64,000 nt of DNA from positions 36,302 through 100,301 of the forward strand of contig NZ_JACJDV010000011.1 in assembly GCF_014163735.1 (NCBI RefSeq). Direction: 5' to 3'. A program made the translations under genes and the position numbers. Source of the stretch: Shewanella sp. SR44-3 (GTDB lineage: Bacteria > Pseudomonadota > Gammaproteobacteria > Enterobacterales > Shewanellaceae). The notes under the pieces are model-generated. The model did not search any database, was not told where the DNA came from, and worked only from the letters and a program-made list of their open reading frames with translations. Below, in pieces: positions 20,555-30,135 of the stretch; the first letter of the stretch is position 1; the number at the start of each line of letters is the position of its first letter.

Positions 20555-22239
20555 GTTTGCTTCTCCATTTGTTCCATCATATCGCTATTACTCGCACCCG
20601 GTGGCACTAGTGGCCAGACATTAAAGCTGTCATCGATTGAGACATGCAGCAAATAAGGTCCTTTAGCATTGAGTAAATCCTCTAGCCCTTGTTCCACTTC
20701 ATCGGCGCGGCGAATATTGCGCCCTGGGATATCAAAGGCTGAGGCCATAAGCACAAAATCTGGGTTGTCCGATAAATCCGTTTCGCTGTACCTTTCTTCA
20801 AAGAATAGCTGCTGCCACTGCTTCACCATGCCAAGCTTTTGATTATCTATCAGCAGTATTTTTACCGGCAATTTACGGCGCTTAATCGTGGTGAGCTCCT
20901 GCACATTCATCATAAAGGAGCCATCCCCAGACACGGCAACCACAGTGGCATTGGGCCGTGCCACTTGCGCACCGATGGCGGCGGGCAAACCAAAGCCCAT
21001 GGTGCCAAGGCCTGCACTAGAGAGATGATCTTCAGGGCGGCGAAACCACATGTGCTGGGCCACCCACATCTGATGCTGGCCTACATCACAACTGACCACG
21101 CTGTTTTCGGGTAATAAATTCGCCAAGCGGCGCAGCATAGCTGGGGCATAGATAAGATCCTCTGGGTGCTGCCCGCTCGGATACTGATAGTCCCATCGGT
21201 GGCGACGCTCAAGTTCATACACGCTCTGCAGCCAAGGATTAATGCACAAAGTTTGCGATAACGCTGGCAGCACTTCACGTAAATCCCCAGCGATGGCGAC
21301 CTCGGCTTGACGCAACTTGCCAAGCTCAGCGGCATCGATATCTAAATGTATCACCTTGGCATTACAGGCAAAGCTTGCTAAACGCCCTGTGACTCTGTCA
21401 TCGAAACGGGCCCCCACCACCACCAGCAAGTCACATTCTTGCACCGCAAGATTGGCGGCTTTGGTGCCATGCATTCCCAACATGCCAAGGTAGCCTGGGG
21501 TATCGTGGGCGATGGCCCCAAGGCCTTTTAGGGTGGCAACAGATGGCAAGCCAGTGGCCTTGATAAAATCGCGTAACGGCTCAACCGCACCTGCCATACC
21601 TACGCCGCCGCCCACATACAAGATGGGCTTTTGGGCCGCAGCCAATAAGGCGCGGGCGGCATCGATATCAACTTGTGCAGCTTTGGGCTCAGGCGTCACG
21701 GCAAGTAACGGGGTTTTATATTCAAGCTCGGCGATTTGGATGTCCTTTGGGATATCCACCAGCACTGGGCCTGGGCGACCCGAGGCGGCGATTTCAAAGG
21801 CTTGATACAAGGTAGGGATTAAATCTTCAATTTTTGTGACCATAAAACTGTGCTTAGTGCAGGAAAGCGACATGCCTAACACGTCCACTTCTTGAAAGGC
21901 ATCTGTGCCAATCACAGCGGTAGACACTTGCCCTGTGATGGCCACCATGGGCACAGAATCAAGCAAGGCATCGGCCAAAGAGGTCACAAGATTGGTGGCA
22001 CCTGGGCCTGAGGTGGCAAAACACACTCCAGTTTTACCGCTGGCTCTGGCATAACCAAGAGCTGCAAAGGCGGCACCTTGTTCATGACGACTCAAGAGGT
22101 GCTCCACACCACCGCCATAGAGGGCATCATAAATTGGCATAATTGCGCCGCCCGGGTAGCCAAATACCGTGGTTACGCCGTGGGCAGCCAATACTTTGAT
22201 CACTGCGTCTGCCCCTCTTAATTTATGCCCTGTTTCCAT
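20551..22239 (-). CDS. ilvG: acetolactate synthase isozyme II, catalytic subunit
   Basis: IlvG condenses pyruvate with pyruvate or 2-oxobutanoate, using ThDP, FAD and Mg2+. The 562-residue protein has the ThDP glutamate in SRHEQGAAF, the ThDP/Mg motif GDGSFMMN through [10 protein letters not shown], and FAD-binding RFDDRVTG. The frame is intact, unlike the frameshifted E. coli K-12 gene. It is the first structural gene of ilvGMDA, behind the leader peptide and attenuator. Confidence 0.96.
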   Translation of the reverse strand: METGHKLRGADAVIKVLAAHGVTTVFGYPGGAIMPIYDALYGGGVEHLLSRHEQGAAFAALGYARASGKTGVCFATSGPGATNLVTSLADALLDSVPMVAITGQVSTAVIGTDAFQEVDVLGMSLSCTKHSFMVTKIEDLIPTLYQAFEIAASGRPGPVLVDIPKDIQIAELEYKTPLLAVTPEPKAAQVDIDAARALLAAAQKPILYVGGGVGMAGAVEPLRDFIKATGLPSVATLKGLGAIAHDTPGYLGMLGMHGTKAANLAVQECDLLVVVGARFDDRVTGRLASFACNAKVIHLDIDAAELGKLRQAEVAIAGDLREVLPALSQTLCINPWLQSVYELERRHRWDYQYPSGQHPEDLIYAPAMLRRLANLLPENSVVSCDVGQHQMWVAQHMWFRRPEDHLSSAGLGTMGFGLPAAIGAQVARPNATVVAVSGDGSFMMNVQELTTIKRRKLPVKILLIDNQKLGMVKQWQQLFFEERYSETDLSDNPDFVLMASAFDIPGRNIRRADEVEQGLEDLLNAKGPYLLHVSIDDSFNVWPLVPPGASNSDMMEQMEKQT

Positions 22240-22292
22240 AATGCTTATCTCTTTTTTGTCATCAGCTTGAACTTGTTAAAGCCCTTTAAACG

Positions 22293-22328
22293 AAAAAACC
22301 CCCGGTCCTTTCGGAGCGGGGGTTTTTG
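22293..22328 (-). terminator. ilv operon attenuator terminator
   Basis: On the minus strand CCCCCGCTCC pairs with GGACCGGGGG with one internal mismatch, and a run of T follows. It lies between the leader peptide ilvL and ilvG, where transcription attenuation by branched-chain aminoacyl-tRNA levels is expected. Confidence 0.85.
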
Positions 22329-22342
22329 CAATGTTTGATTTT

Positions 22343-22438
22343 TTAGATCATGTTTATTGCCAAACGCCACCCCCGCTGTGACTTAATAATCACTACGGTA
22401 ATAATCACGAGGATAATGGCGCTGGCTTGGTTCAACAT
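22343..22438 (-). CDS. ilvL: ilv operon leader peptide
   Basis: A 31-codon frame begins ATG at 22438 and encodes a peptide with the run IILVIITVVII at residues 8-18. Eleven consecutive residues thus include ten Ile, Val or Leu. This matches the role of E. coli IlvL: stalling at these codons when charged Ile, Val or Leu tRNA is scarce prevents the downstream terminator from forming. The stop lies 15 bases before the attenuator hairpin. The sequence is otherwise unlike E. coli IlvL, as expected for leader peptides. Confidence 0.88.
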   Translation of the reverse strand: MLNQASAIILVIITVVIIKSQRGWRLAINMI

Positions 22439-22581
22439 TAAATTATGGTGTCCTAAAAATATGTTTAGTTAGTTGGTCCGAAGGACGCTGAAAACTGTCC
22501 TATAGGGATACCACATTCTGTTTTTAAAAGGCAACACATATTAAAAAATTAATCCAATTAACGACATTTCTCCTTTGATCA

Positions 22582-24060
22582 TTAGCTCGCCGCAATGTCT
22601 TTCATTTGGGTCATATAGCCGCGAAGCTTAGCACCAATACGTTCAACGCCAGTGTGACGCACCGCCTGATTGACCTGTATAAGTTTTTGATTATCAACCT
22701 TATTACTTATGTTACCTAAGCCTTTACCCAACAGCTCAGCAGGCATGGCATTAACGTAATCCCTAAGTAGCGGTACGGCTGCATGGTTAAATAGATAACA
22801 GCCATATTCGGCGGTATCTGAAATCACCACGTTCATCTCATACAGGCGTTTGCGCGCTATGGTGTTGGCAATAAGCGGCGTCTCGTGCAGCGATTCATAA
22901 TAGGCCGACTCTTCCACTATGCCTGCTGCTACCATGGTATCAAACGCTAACTCAACGCCAGCTTTTATCATGGCCACCAAGAAGATGCCTTTATCAAAGT
23001 AATCTTGCTCATCGATGTGTTCGACACTTGTAGGGGCATTCTCAAAGCCTGTGTCCGATGTTTCGGCGCGCCAGCGCAGTAAGTTGGCATCATCATTAGC
23101 CCAATCGGCCATCATGTTGCGAGAAAACTCACCGCTGATGATGTCATCCATGTGCTTTTCAAATAACGGCTTAAGTAGTACTTTTAATTCTTCTGCGGTA
23201 TCGAAGGCTTTGATTTTGGCAGGGTTGGATAACCTGTCCATCATGTGGGTGATGCCGCCATGTTTTAACGCTTCTGTGACTGTCTCCCAGCCTTGTTGAA
23301 TAAGCTTGGCGGCGTAACCAGGTTCAACGCCGTCACTGAGCATTTTTTCATAACCTAAGATGGCGCCCGTTTGCAGCATGCCGCACAAAATGGTTTGCTC
23401 GCCCATGAGATCAGATTTTACTTCCGCCACAAAGGATGACAATAACACCCCAGCTCTGTCACCGCCGGTGGCGCTAGCATAAGCCTTAGCGATGGCAAGC
23501 CCGTCACCATTTGGGTCGTTCTCTGGGTGCACTGCAATTAAGGTCGGTACACCAAAACCGCGCTTGTATTCTTCACGAACTTCTGTGCCTGGGCACTTAG
23601 GGGCCACCATCACAACAGTTAAATCTTTGCGTACTTGCATGCCTTCTTCGACGATATTAAAGCCGTGGGAATAGGACAAGGTCGCGCCCTGCTTCATCAG
23701 GGGCATTATGGTGTTAACCACGTTCGAATGCTGCTTGTCTGGGGTAAGGTTTAGCACCAGATCCGCATCGGGGATAAGCGCTTCAAAGGTGCCCACTCTA
23801 AAGCCATTATCTGTGGCTTTTTGCCATGAGGCGCGCTTTTCACTGATGGCGGCACTGCGTAAGGCAAAGGCGATATTAAGGCCTGAATCACGCATATTTA
23901 GGCCCTGATTTAGCCCCTGTGCGCCGCAACCTAAGATGACAATATTCCAACCTTTAAGGTGCTCGCAGCCTTGAGCGAACTCGCTCTGATCCATAAAGCG
24001 GCACTGTGCCAATTGCGCCAATTGCTGGCGTAAATTTAGTGAATTGAAATAGTTAGCCAT
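22582..24060 (-). CDS. ilvC: ketol-acid reductoisomerase (NADP+), class II
   Basis: IlvC isomerises and reduces acetolactate or acetohydroxybutyrate with NADPH. The 492 residues match the long class II enzyme of enterobacteria. The Rossmann stretch [19 protein letters not shown] and the metal-binding C-terminal domains with duplicated helices are visible. Start 24060 has AGAGGAAG upstream and gives [14 protein letters not shown], the family N-terminus; the ATG at 24090 is less likely. It is divergent from its predicted activator gene ilvY. Confidence 0.96.
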   Translation of the reverse strand: MANYFNSLNLRQQLAQLAQCRFMDQSEFAQGCEHLKGWNIVILGCGAQGLNQGLNMRDSGLNIAFALRSAAISEKRASWQKATDNGFRVGTFEALIPDADLVLNLTPDKQHSNVVNTIMPLMKQGATLSYSHGFNIVEEGMQVRKDLTVVMVAPKCPGTEVREEYKRGFGVPTLIAVHPENDPNGDGLAIAKAYASATGGDRAGVLLSSFVAEVKSDLMGEQTILCGMLQTGAILGYEKMLSDGVEPGYAAKLIQQGWETVTEALKHGGITHMMDRLSNPAKIKAFDTAEELKVLLKPLFEKHMDDIISGEFSRNMMADWANDDANLLRWRAETSDTGFENAPTSVEHIDEQDYFDKGIFLVAMIKAGVELAFDTMVAAGIVEESAYYESLHETPLIANTIARKRLYEMNVVISDTAEYGCYLFNHAAVPLLRDYVNAMPAELLGKGLGNISNKVDNQKLIQVNQAVRHTGVERIGAKLRGYMTQMKDIAAS

Positions 24061-24205
24061 CTGCGTCTTCCTCTGATCAAATCTACCCATTCAAACTCGC
24101 TCATATTGGCAAGCTTGAAAAATGGAGCCGAGCCATTAACTCAGCCTATGCTCTGACTATAGCCCAAGCTTGTTATTGCTTAAAATGATATAAAAGGAAT
24201 TTGAT

Positions 24206-24222
24206 GTTGCATTTTTTGCAAC
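24206..24222. promoter_or_regulatory. IlvY-type operator in the ilvC-ilvY intergenic region
   Basis: GTTGCA-ttttt-TGCAAC is a perfect 6-bp inverted repeat lying 44 bases upstream of the ilvY start. LysR-type regulators bind such sites, and IlvY of E. coli binds TTGCAA-type repeats between ilvC and ilvY. The role here is inferred from position and symmetry. Confidence 0.7.
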
Positions 24223-24266
24223 CAAAGGCACAATAAAATCTCTTACCTTGTTTGGAATGCTCACCG

Positions 24267-25148
24267 ATGGATATTCGCAGCCTAAAACTCTACCTGCATT
24301 TATGCGACAGCTTGCACTTTGCTAAAACTGCCGAGCAGATGCACATGAGCCCTTCAACCTTAAGCCGCACCTTGCAGCGCCTAGAGGATGAAGTGGGTGG
24401 TAAGCTTTTTGAGCGTGATAATCGCAGTGTGACCCTTACCCATGCAGGCAAAGAGTTTAAATTATTTGCCGAGCACACCTTAAGCCAATGGCTCAACCTT
24501 AAAGGCAAGGTCGACCCACAACAAGCCCAGCTTCATGGTCAGTTAAGCTTGTATTGCTCGGTCACCGCCGCATACAGTCACTTGCCTAAACTGCTGGATC
24601 GCTTTCGAAGTATTCACCCCAATGTGGATATCAAGCTCGCCACCGGCGATGCTGCCAATGCCGTGAATGAGCTTAATCGCAATCGCGCTGACATTGCCAT
24701 CATAGCCCTGCCTGATAACCTCGCCAGCAGCCTGCATTTCACCGCCATTGATAAGGTGCCTTTAAGCCTCATCGCGCCGACAATCACTTGCCCAGTGCAG
24801 CAGGAAATTAGCCAGCAAAGCATTGCTTGGCAAGATTTGCCTTATATCGTGCCTGAGCATGGCCCCGGGCGCCAAAGGGCCGATAATTGGTTTAAAGCCA
24901 TGGGCTTTAAACCCCATATTTATGCTCAAGTGGCCGGCCAAGAAGCCATTGCCTCTATGGTGGCTTTAGGTTGCGGGGTCGCGATTAGCCCAGAGGTGGT
25001 CGTTGGGAACAGCCCAGTGCGGGATCGCATTCAAATGTTGGCCTCGCCAATTGCCATTCCTGCTTTTGAGTTAGGATTTTGCTGCAAGAAAAAACGCCTT
25101 GAAGAAGCTGTCCTCAAGGCGTTTTTAGCAAGCTGGGCGATAGAATAA
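24267..25148 (+). CDS. ilvY: LysR-family transcriptional activator IlvY
   Basis: IlvY activates ilvC in response to its substrates acetolactate and acetohydroxybutyrate. The N-terminal winged helix reads MDIRSLKLYLHLCDSLHFA...MSPSTLSRTLQRLE, very close to E. coli IlvY, followed by a periplasmic-binding-like effector domain. The 293-residue start at 24267 is preferred to an upstream TTG at 24252. Unusually, the last 20 codons contain a full terminator hairpin (25091-25126). Confidence 0.93.
   Translation: MDIRSLKLYLHLCDSLHFAKTAEQMHMSPSTLSRTLQRLEDEVGGKLFERDNRSVTLTHAGKEFKLFAEHTLSQWLNLKGKVDPQQAQLHGQLSLYCSVTAAYSHLPKLLDRFRSIHPNVDIKLATGDAANAVNELNRNRADIAIIALPDNLASSLHFTAIDKVPLSLIAPTITCPVQQEISQQSIAWQDLPYIVPEHGPGRQRADNWFKAMGFKPHIYAQVAGQEAIASMVALGCGVAISPEVVVGNSPVRDRIQMLASPIAIPAFELGFCCKKKRLEEAVLKAFLASWAIE
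25091..25126. terminator. bidirectional terminator embedded in the 3' end of ilvY
   Basis: AAAACGCCTTGA pairs perfectly with TCAAGGCGTTTT over 12 bp, with an A-rich run before and T run after. It can act on the minus strand for paeA transcripts arriving from the right, and on the plus strand for ilvY, even though it is within ilvY codons. Paired with a 30-base gap between the two stops. Confidence 0.75.
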
Positions 25149-25178
25149 AGCTAGGATAGAGAAATGGCTATTTCAGCC

Positions 25179-26486
25179 TTATTCTTCCTCAAGCTCACCG
25201 TCTGGAATGCGGGTTACTAGCAGTTGGTCCACCTTGTAGGAGTCGATATCCACCACTTCAAATTTGTAACCGGCAAAGTTGACAAAATCAGTGCGCTTAG
25301 GGATTTTTCTTAGCATGTACATCATAAAACCCGCTATGGTTTCATAGTTCTGATTCTGTGGAAATTCTTCAATGCCAAAGGCGCGCATTACATCAGTTAT
25401 GGGGGTCACACCGTCCACCAGCCAAGAATTATTGTCCCTAGCAACGATTTGCTCTTCACTCTCATGCAGTGACCAGGCACCCATAACCGCACTTTGTAAA
25501 TCATTGGTGGTCACTATGCCTACCACTAGGGCGTATTCATTCATCACCACCGCAAAGTCAGCTCTGTTACTCTTAAAGTAATCCATTGATTCTGATAGGC
25601 TTAATGTATCTGGAATAATCAAACAGTTATGCACCAAAGAATCATTCATCAGGGTGATTTTCTCACCGTTGATCACTTTTAGCAGCAGCTCTTTCGCATC
25701 CACATAGCCTTTGATCATGTCTAACTGACCATCACAGACGAGGAATTTATTGTGAGGATCGACGGTTATCTTACGCTTGATCTCTTCTTCATTATCTTGC
25801 ATTAAGAAGTAAACCAAACTTTCACGGGCTGTCATGGCTGAGGTGACTGACACAGACTGCATTTCAAACACATTCTCCATCATCTGCTGGCCGCCCTTGT
25901 CGAGCACCCCAGCTTCGGTACCAGCACTCATCACGGCATAAATATCATCATGGGTAACTTGGTCGTTACGGGCCGTCGGCACTTGCAGTAATTTAAAAAT
26001 AAGATTTGCCGTACCATTAAAAAACCACACTAAGGGTTTTAAAAAAGTGATGCAAAAAACAATCGGGGTCACTAAGGTGACGGCCACTTGCTCAGGGATA
26101 ACCATAGCGATGCGCTTAGGCATTAAGTCGGCGAACAGGATAAACAGCGCGGTAACGAACACAAATGACATCACAAAGCTGGTTTGCCCCAACCACTCTA
26201 TGCTGAGCCAAGGTTCGAGTAAGTCGTAAAAATACGGCCTGAAGGCAGCTTCGCCCACAATCCCCCCCATGATGGCCACGGCATTAAGGCCGATTTGCAC
26301 CACAGTAAAAAAACTGCCGGGATGTAGCTGTAATTTAAGGACTTTATCTGCGCGTATATCACCTTCATCAGCCATCTGCTGCAGGCGAATTTTACGGGAA
26401 GCCGCAAGGGCAATTTCTGACATGGAGAAAAAACAACTTATTCCAATTAACACTAGAATAATCAACAAACTATCTGTAACACTCAT
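25179..26486 (-). CDS. paeA: PaeA/YtfL-like CNNM-CBS-CorC membrane protein (polyamine export family)
   Basis: The 435-residue protein has an N-terminal CNNM (DUF21) membrane domain with FFSMSEIALAASRK, a CBS-domain pair, and a CorC/HlyC C-terminal domain. Long stretches near the end (GFMMYMLRKIPKRTDF, FAGYKFEVVDID) match what I recall of E. coli YtfL/PaeA, which exports cadaverine and putrescine. Older annotation calls such proteins hemolysin-like. Substrate is inferred by homology. It is a single gene, convergent with ilvY. Confidence 0.8.
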   Translation of the reverse strand: MSVTDSLLIILVLIGISCFFSMSEIALAASRKIRLQQMADEGDIRADKVLKLQLHPGSFFTVVQIGLNAVAIMGGIVGEAAFRPYFYDLLEPWLSIEWLGQTSFVMSFVFVTALFILFADLMPKRIAMVIPEQVAVTLVTPIVFCITFLKPLVWFFNGTANLIFKLLQVPTARNDQVTHDDIYAVMSAGTEAGVLDKGGQQMMENVFEMQSVSVTSAMTARESLVYFLMQDNEEEIKRKITVDPHNKFLVCDGQLDMIKGYVDAKELLLKVINGEKITLMNDSLVHNCLIIPDTLSLSESMDYFKSNRADFAVVMNEYALVVGIVTTNDLQSAVMGAWSLHESEEQIVARDNNSWLVDGVTPITDVMRAFGIEEFPQNQNYETIAGFMMYMLRKIPKRTDFVNFAGYKFEVVDIDSYKVDQLLVTRIPDGELEEE

Positions 26487-26832
26487 GATACACCTGCATC
26501 CACTCCCCAGAGGGAATAGAAAATATAATAGTGCTGACCTAACGGGTTAGGACAAGTCACTTTTGGGGGCTAGCTCAATATTATTTTGTTCAATCTTAGC
26601 GTATCAACACAGCCTTTATAGATTAACTGAGTTGATTAAAAACGGCGCAATTATACTCGAGCGCTTTAATAGCGCCTAGCAAAAGTTAGCGCCCTTGCTC
26701 ACAAGTTCGACCTCTAGCATAGGCTGAGTTCTGCCCATAAATGGCTGCAGCGCGGAATAAGCTGCAGCTATTGGACTAGCCTCAGCTGCGGATAATAACT
26801 GCATATCAAACGGCTCTTAACCCGAGTTGAGG
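26487..26832. other. paeA upstream / pyrE downstream region
   Basis: These 346 bases hold the paeA promoter region and the pyrE 3' flank. A GCGCttta-atAGCGC-type small hairpin lies near 26659-26673 and a GCTGCAG...CTGCAGC inverted repeat near 26745-26768. There is no supported gene. Confidence 0.4.
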
Positions 26833-27474
26833 TCAAATACCATATTGCTCGCGGTAGGCGCTGACGCTAGCAAGCTCGGCTTCCATGCCAGGTTTTGCCG
26901 ACAAATACTGGATTAAATCAGCAAGCTTAACGATAGACACTATCTTACAGCCAAAATCTCGCTCAACTTCTTGAATCGCCGATAACTCACCCTTGCCTTT
27001 CTCTTGCCTGTCCAACGCAATCAACACCCCAGCCAGCGTTGCTTGATGGGCTTGAATAATATCCATGGACTCACGAATAGCAGTACCTGCAGTAATCACA
27101 TCATCCACCAGCATGACTCTGCCTGTAAGCTCGCTACCCACTAAGCTGCCGCCCTCACCATGGGTTTTAGCTTCTTTGCGGTTAAAGCAATAAGGCACGT
27201 CACGTTGGTGGTGATCGTTAAGCGCCACCGCTGTGGTGGTCGCAATGGGGATGCCCTTATAAGCGGGGCCAAACAACAAGTCGAACTCGATACCCGCATC
27301 CATTAAGGCTGCGGCGTAAAAGCGCCCTAGGCGCGCCAAGTCGCCACCTGTATTAAATAAACCGGCATTAAAAAAGTAAGGGCTAGTACGGCCAGACTTT
27401 AAGGTGAATTCACCAAATCTTAATACCTTACGCGCTAAAGCGAACTCAATAAACGCTACTTGATACTCTTTCAC
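26833..27474 (-). CDS. pyrE: orotate phosphoribosyltransferase
   Basis: PyrE joins orotate to PRPP to form OMP in pyrimidine synthesis. The PRPP-binding loop [17 protein letters not shown] is intact and the N-terminal [16 protein letters not shown] is the orotate-site segment. The 213-residue length is typical. It follows rph, with a terminator-like attenuator in the 72-base gap, as in E. coli. Confidence 0.96.
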   Translation of the reverse strand: MKEYQVAFIEFALARKVLRFGEFTLKSGRTSPYFFNAGLFNTGGDLARLGRFYAAALMDAGIEFDLLFGPAYKGIPIATTTAVALNDHHQRDVPYCFNRKEAKTHGEGGSLVGSELTGRVMLVDDVITAGTAIRESMDIIQAHQATLAGVLIALDRQEKGKGELSAIQEVERDFGCKIVSIVKLADLIQYLSAKPGMEAELASVSAYREQYGI

Positions 27475-27511
27475 TCTGACTCCTCACTGTTTCTATTGGC
27501 TTTAAAAGGGT

Positions 27512-27536
27512 AAAAAAAAGGGACCCATAAGGCCCC
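27512..27536 (-). terminator. rph-pyrE intercistronic attenuator
   Basis: On the minus strand GGGGCC pairs with GGTCCC (one G-T pair) and is followed by eight T. In E. coli pyrE is controlled by UTP-sensitive attenuation through coupled translation of rph; the same layout suggests the same control here. Confidence 0.8.
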
Positions 27537-27546
27537 TAACTACTGA

Positions 27547-28260
27547 TTAATTCAATGCGCTTTTCTGCACATCGACGATCTCACGAATACTGTTTTTCGC
27601 CAGACCCAATAACTCGTTTAACTCTTCGTGGCTGAATGGTTCACCCTCTGCAGTGCCCTGCACTTCGATGATTTTACCGGTTTCAGTCATCACCACGTTC
27701 ATATCCGTTTCAGCAGCGCTGTCTTCTAAATATTCTAAGTCGCTAATGGCTTCGCCTTTATAGATGCCAACACTAACAGCAGCAATTAAGAACTTAAGCG
27801 GGTTAGACTTGATAATGTTCTTAGCGCGAGCCCAGTTAAGTGCATCGACCATAGCCACGCAAGCACCGGTAATGGCCGCAGTACGAGTACCACCATCGGC
27901 TTGAATGACATCACAATCGATAACGATAGTGTTTTCACCTAGGGCCTTCATGTCAACGGCGGCGCGCAATGAACGGCCGATTAAACGCTGAATTTCCTGA
28001 GTACGACCAGACTGCTTACCACGAGCGGCTTCTCTGTCCATACGGCTGTGAGTCGAGCGTGGTAACATGCCATATTCCGCCGTTACCCAACCTTGGCCTT
28101 GACCCTTAAGAAAACGCGGTACGCCTTCGGTGAAGCTCGCAGTACAAAGAACCTTAGTCTCACCAAATTCCACCAACACTGAACCTTCAGCATGGGCAGT
28201 AAAATTACGAGTAATAGTGATAGGGCGAGTTTGTTCTGGGGTACGTTTACTTGGGCGCAT
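27547..28260 (-). CDS. rph: ribonuclease PH
   Basis: RNase PH trims tRNA 3' ends phosphorolytically. The 237-residue protein starts [20 protein letters not shown] and includes [35 protein letters not shown] and [14 protein letters not shown]. Start 28260 has AGGAC upstream and the family N-terminus; the open frame continues upstream 26 codons with no support. It is intact, unlike the frameshifted K-12 rph. Confidence 0.96.
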   Translation of the reverse strand: MRPSKRTPEQTRPITITRNFTAHAEGSVLVEFGETKVLCTASFTEGVPRFLKGQGQGWVTAEYGMLPRSTHSRMDREAARGKQSGRTQEIQRLIGRSLRAAVDMKALGENTIVIDCDVIQADGGTRTAAITGACVAMVDALNWARAKNIIKSNPLKFLIAAVSVGIYKGEAISDLEYLEDSAAETDMNVVMTETGKIIEVQGTAEGEPFSHEELNELLGLAKNSIREIVDVQKSALN

Positions 28261-28446
28261 GAAAAGTCCTGTGGGCTGTGTCATATTCTGGGCGCACATT
28301 ATAGAGCTTAGTGCCGCGATATACCATGTTAGTGGCAAATTCTCTTAACGCCTTAACTCTACAAGGGAAAAAGACTATAATCAGCCCTCACTTACCCATT
28401 TGCATCTAGCGCTTAGCATTGCGCCGCCAATCACAGGGATAAACCA

Positions 28447-29310
28447 ATGATCCAAAGTATGACAGCTTATGCTCGTATCGAGCACAAAGCCCAATGGGGC
28501 ACGGCCTCATGGGAAATTCGTTCAGTCAACCAGCGCTACCTAGAAACTTACCTGCGCCTCCCTGAGCAATTTAGAAGCTTTGAGCCTGTCCTCAGGGATC
28601 GTCTGCGTAAACGCCTCAATCGCGGCAAAATCGAAGTCAATCTACGTTATGAGTTAACCGACAATTCCAGCAATGAGTTGCAACTGAATCAACCGCTCGC
28701 CAAGCAGCTACTGAATGCCGCCAACTGGCTAAAACAAGAAGCTGGTCAAGGCGAAGTGAGCCTTACAGATATACTGCGTTGGCCCGGTGTGCTCGCCAGC
28801 GCCGAGCAAGACATGGATGCCATCGGCGCAGAACTGATGACCGCCTTTGACTCTGCCATAGATCAATTCATCGAAGCTCGCGGCCGTGAAGGCGCAGCCA
28901 TAAAAGACATGCTGCTCACCCGTTTAGATGGCGTTACAGAGCAAATCGCTGCGGTGCGCACTCACATGCCAACGGTAATGCAATACCAGCGTGACAAGCT
29001 CACCAACCGGTTAGCCGAAATTAGCGGTGAGCTAGACCCCGCCCGCATCGAACAAGAAATGGTGCTGTTAGCTCAAAAGCAAGACGTCGCCGAAGAAATG
29101 GACCGGCTTGAAGCCCACGTGGTTGAAGCCCGCCGCATCCTCAAAAAAGGCGGCAGCGAAGGTCGCCGTTTAGATTTTATGATGCAAGAATTCAACCGCG
29201 AATCAAACACCTTAGCCTCAAAATCCATCAGCACTGAAATCACCGCCGCCGCGGTAGAACTTAAAGTGCTAATCGAGCAAATGAGGGAGCAAATTCAAAA
29301 TGTTGAGTAA
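28447..29310 (+). CDS. yicC: YicC family endoribonuclease
   Basis: YicC is a conserved protein reported to be an endoribonuclease affecting small RNA stability. The 287-residue protein begins MIQSMTAYAR with EIRSVNQRYLE and ends with the DUF1732 stretch LDFMMQEFNRESNTLASKS. It is divergent from rph, the common arrangement. A strong terminator follows, and then the accessory island begins. Confidence 0.93.
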   Translation: MIQSMTAYARIEHKAQWGTASWEIRSVNQRYLETYLRLPEQFRSFEPVLRDRLRKRLNRGKIEVNLRYELTDNSSNELQLNQPLAKQLLNAANWLKQEAGQGEVSLTDILRWPGVLASAEQDMDAIGAELMTAFDSAIDQFIEARGREGAAIKDMLLTRLDGVTEQIAAVRTHMPTVMQYQRDKLTNRLAEISGELDPARIEQEMVLLAQKQDVAEEMDRLEAHVVEARRILKKGGSEGRRLDFMMQEFNRESNTLASKSISTEITAAAVELKVLIEQMREQIQNVE

Positions 29311-29356
29311 TGTTTTAGCGCTCACGCTAGAACATTAACAAGCCTAAAAATCCGAT

Positions 29357-29383
29357 AAAGCCTCAATTTTTGAGGCTTTTTTG
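29357..29383 (+). terminator. rho-independent terminator after yicC
   Basis: AAAGCCTCAA pairs with TTGAGGCTTT around a short loop, followed by a T run. Confidence 0.9.
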
Positions 29384-29474
29384 TTTCGGTTTGCTGCCAT
29401 TGCTGTTTATTCGCAGCGTTTTACCTCGAGATGAAAGTAGTTTGTAAATTGCCTCAATTGTCATCAGAGTCGGC

Positions 29475-29527
29475 ATTAAACAACTTACTTGTTGTATCAA
29501 TTAGAGAATACAACTTAAAGGTTGTTT
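29475..29527. promoter_or_regulatory. paired ACAACTT inverted repeats (antitoxin-type operator)
   Basis: ACAACTTACTTGTTGT and ACAACTTAAAGGTTGT occur about 27 bases apart just before the short antitoxin-like frame at 29529. Such paired symmetric boxes are typical autoregulatory operators of toxin-antitoxin modules. Confidence 0.5.
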
Positions 29528-29528
29528 T

Positions 29529-29600
29529 ATGATTAGAAAAATGACCCTAATCAGCTCACCTTATGAGTTGATTAAACCCCCTATTCGCATCATAGCGTGA
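29529..29600 (+). pseudogene. possible remnant of a HigA-like antitoxin gene
   Basis: A 23-residue frame starting MIRKMTLISSPYELIKPP and ending PIRIIA resembles the N-terminal segment of HigA-type antitoxins, which start with a short region before the helix-turn-helix. No helix-turn-helix follows and no toxin gene is adjacent. The identification is tentative and depends on the operator-like repeats just upstream. Confidence 0.3.
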
Positions 29601-29607
29601 TGCGAAT
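29583..29607. repeat. perfect 10-bp inverted repeat
   Basis: ATTCGCATCA-tagcg-TGATGCGAAT overlaps the end of the antitoxin-like fragment. No T run follows, so a terminator role is uncertain. Confidence 0.6.
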
Positions 29608-29618
29608 AATCGCTTTGT

Positions 29619-29654
29619 TTGAATCAAGAGTTGAATCAAGAGTTGAATCAATAG
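29619..29654. repeat. 12-bp tandem repeat, three copies
   Basis: TTGAATCAAGAG occurs twice, followed by TTGAATCAATAG. Confidence 0.85.
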
Positions 29655-30135
29655 ATGGATAAACAAGGCATCTATCCTGACACAGGGAGAAAAAAAGCCA
29701 GTATCAACACTTAGGCAACATAAGTAGCAACACAAGCAGCGCGACCGCTACCCGTCACATTAGCATGCTTGTGCTGTGACTTAGAGAATGGGCTGCTTGG
29801 TGAAATCAGACTCAGGTGGACGCAGTACCCGTTATCACTTAAAAGACTAACGAGGGGAATGATGCCATCTGCAAGTGTCGAGGGATACAATGCGTCAAAT
29901 CAGAAGTGAAATTATGAAGGCGTTCGGAGTTCTGTTAACGCCAAGCAGTGCTAAAACCAACTAAGACGGGAGGTAGCGCACTTTGCAGCAACAGCATAAA
30001 CCACTGATTTCAAATGAAAATATGTCAAGGCGCAGTTTTTCACATCGAATTCAATTTTCACTAAAACATCAGCTGAAAAACCTATAAAAAACACACTGTG
30101 GACTATAATTATACTAACCGCTAAAACGGAGAAAT

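Larger units (their letters stand above)
29384..30135. other. unexplained island-edge DNA
   Basis: About 750 bases without a normal gene. They contain paired inverted repeats and a 23-codon antitoxin-like fragment (29475-29600), a 10-bp perfect hairpin (29583-29607), three 12-bp tandem repeats (29619-29654), and a GC-balanced stretch at about 29740-29990 with several short hairpins (for example GGCGTT...AACGCC at 29922-29943) and a possible 24-codon frame at 29890-29964. A TATAAT at 30104-30109 probably serves the next gene. I cannot assign the 29740-29990 part. Confidence 0.5.

Noticed and set aside
29740..29990. Group II intron or retron RNA
   Set aside because: I found no domain V-like hairpin, branch-site pattern or reverse transcriptase gene nearby.
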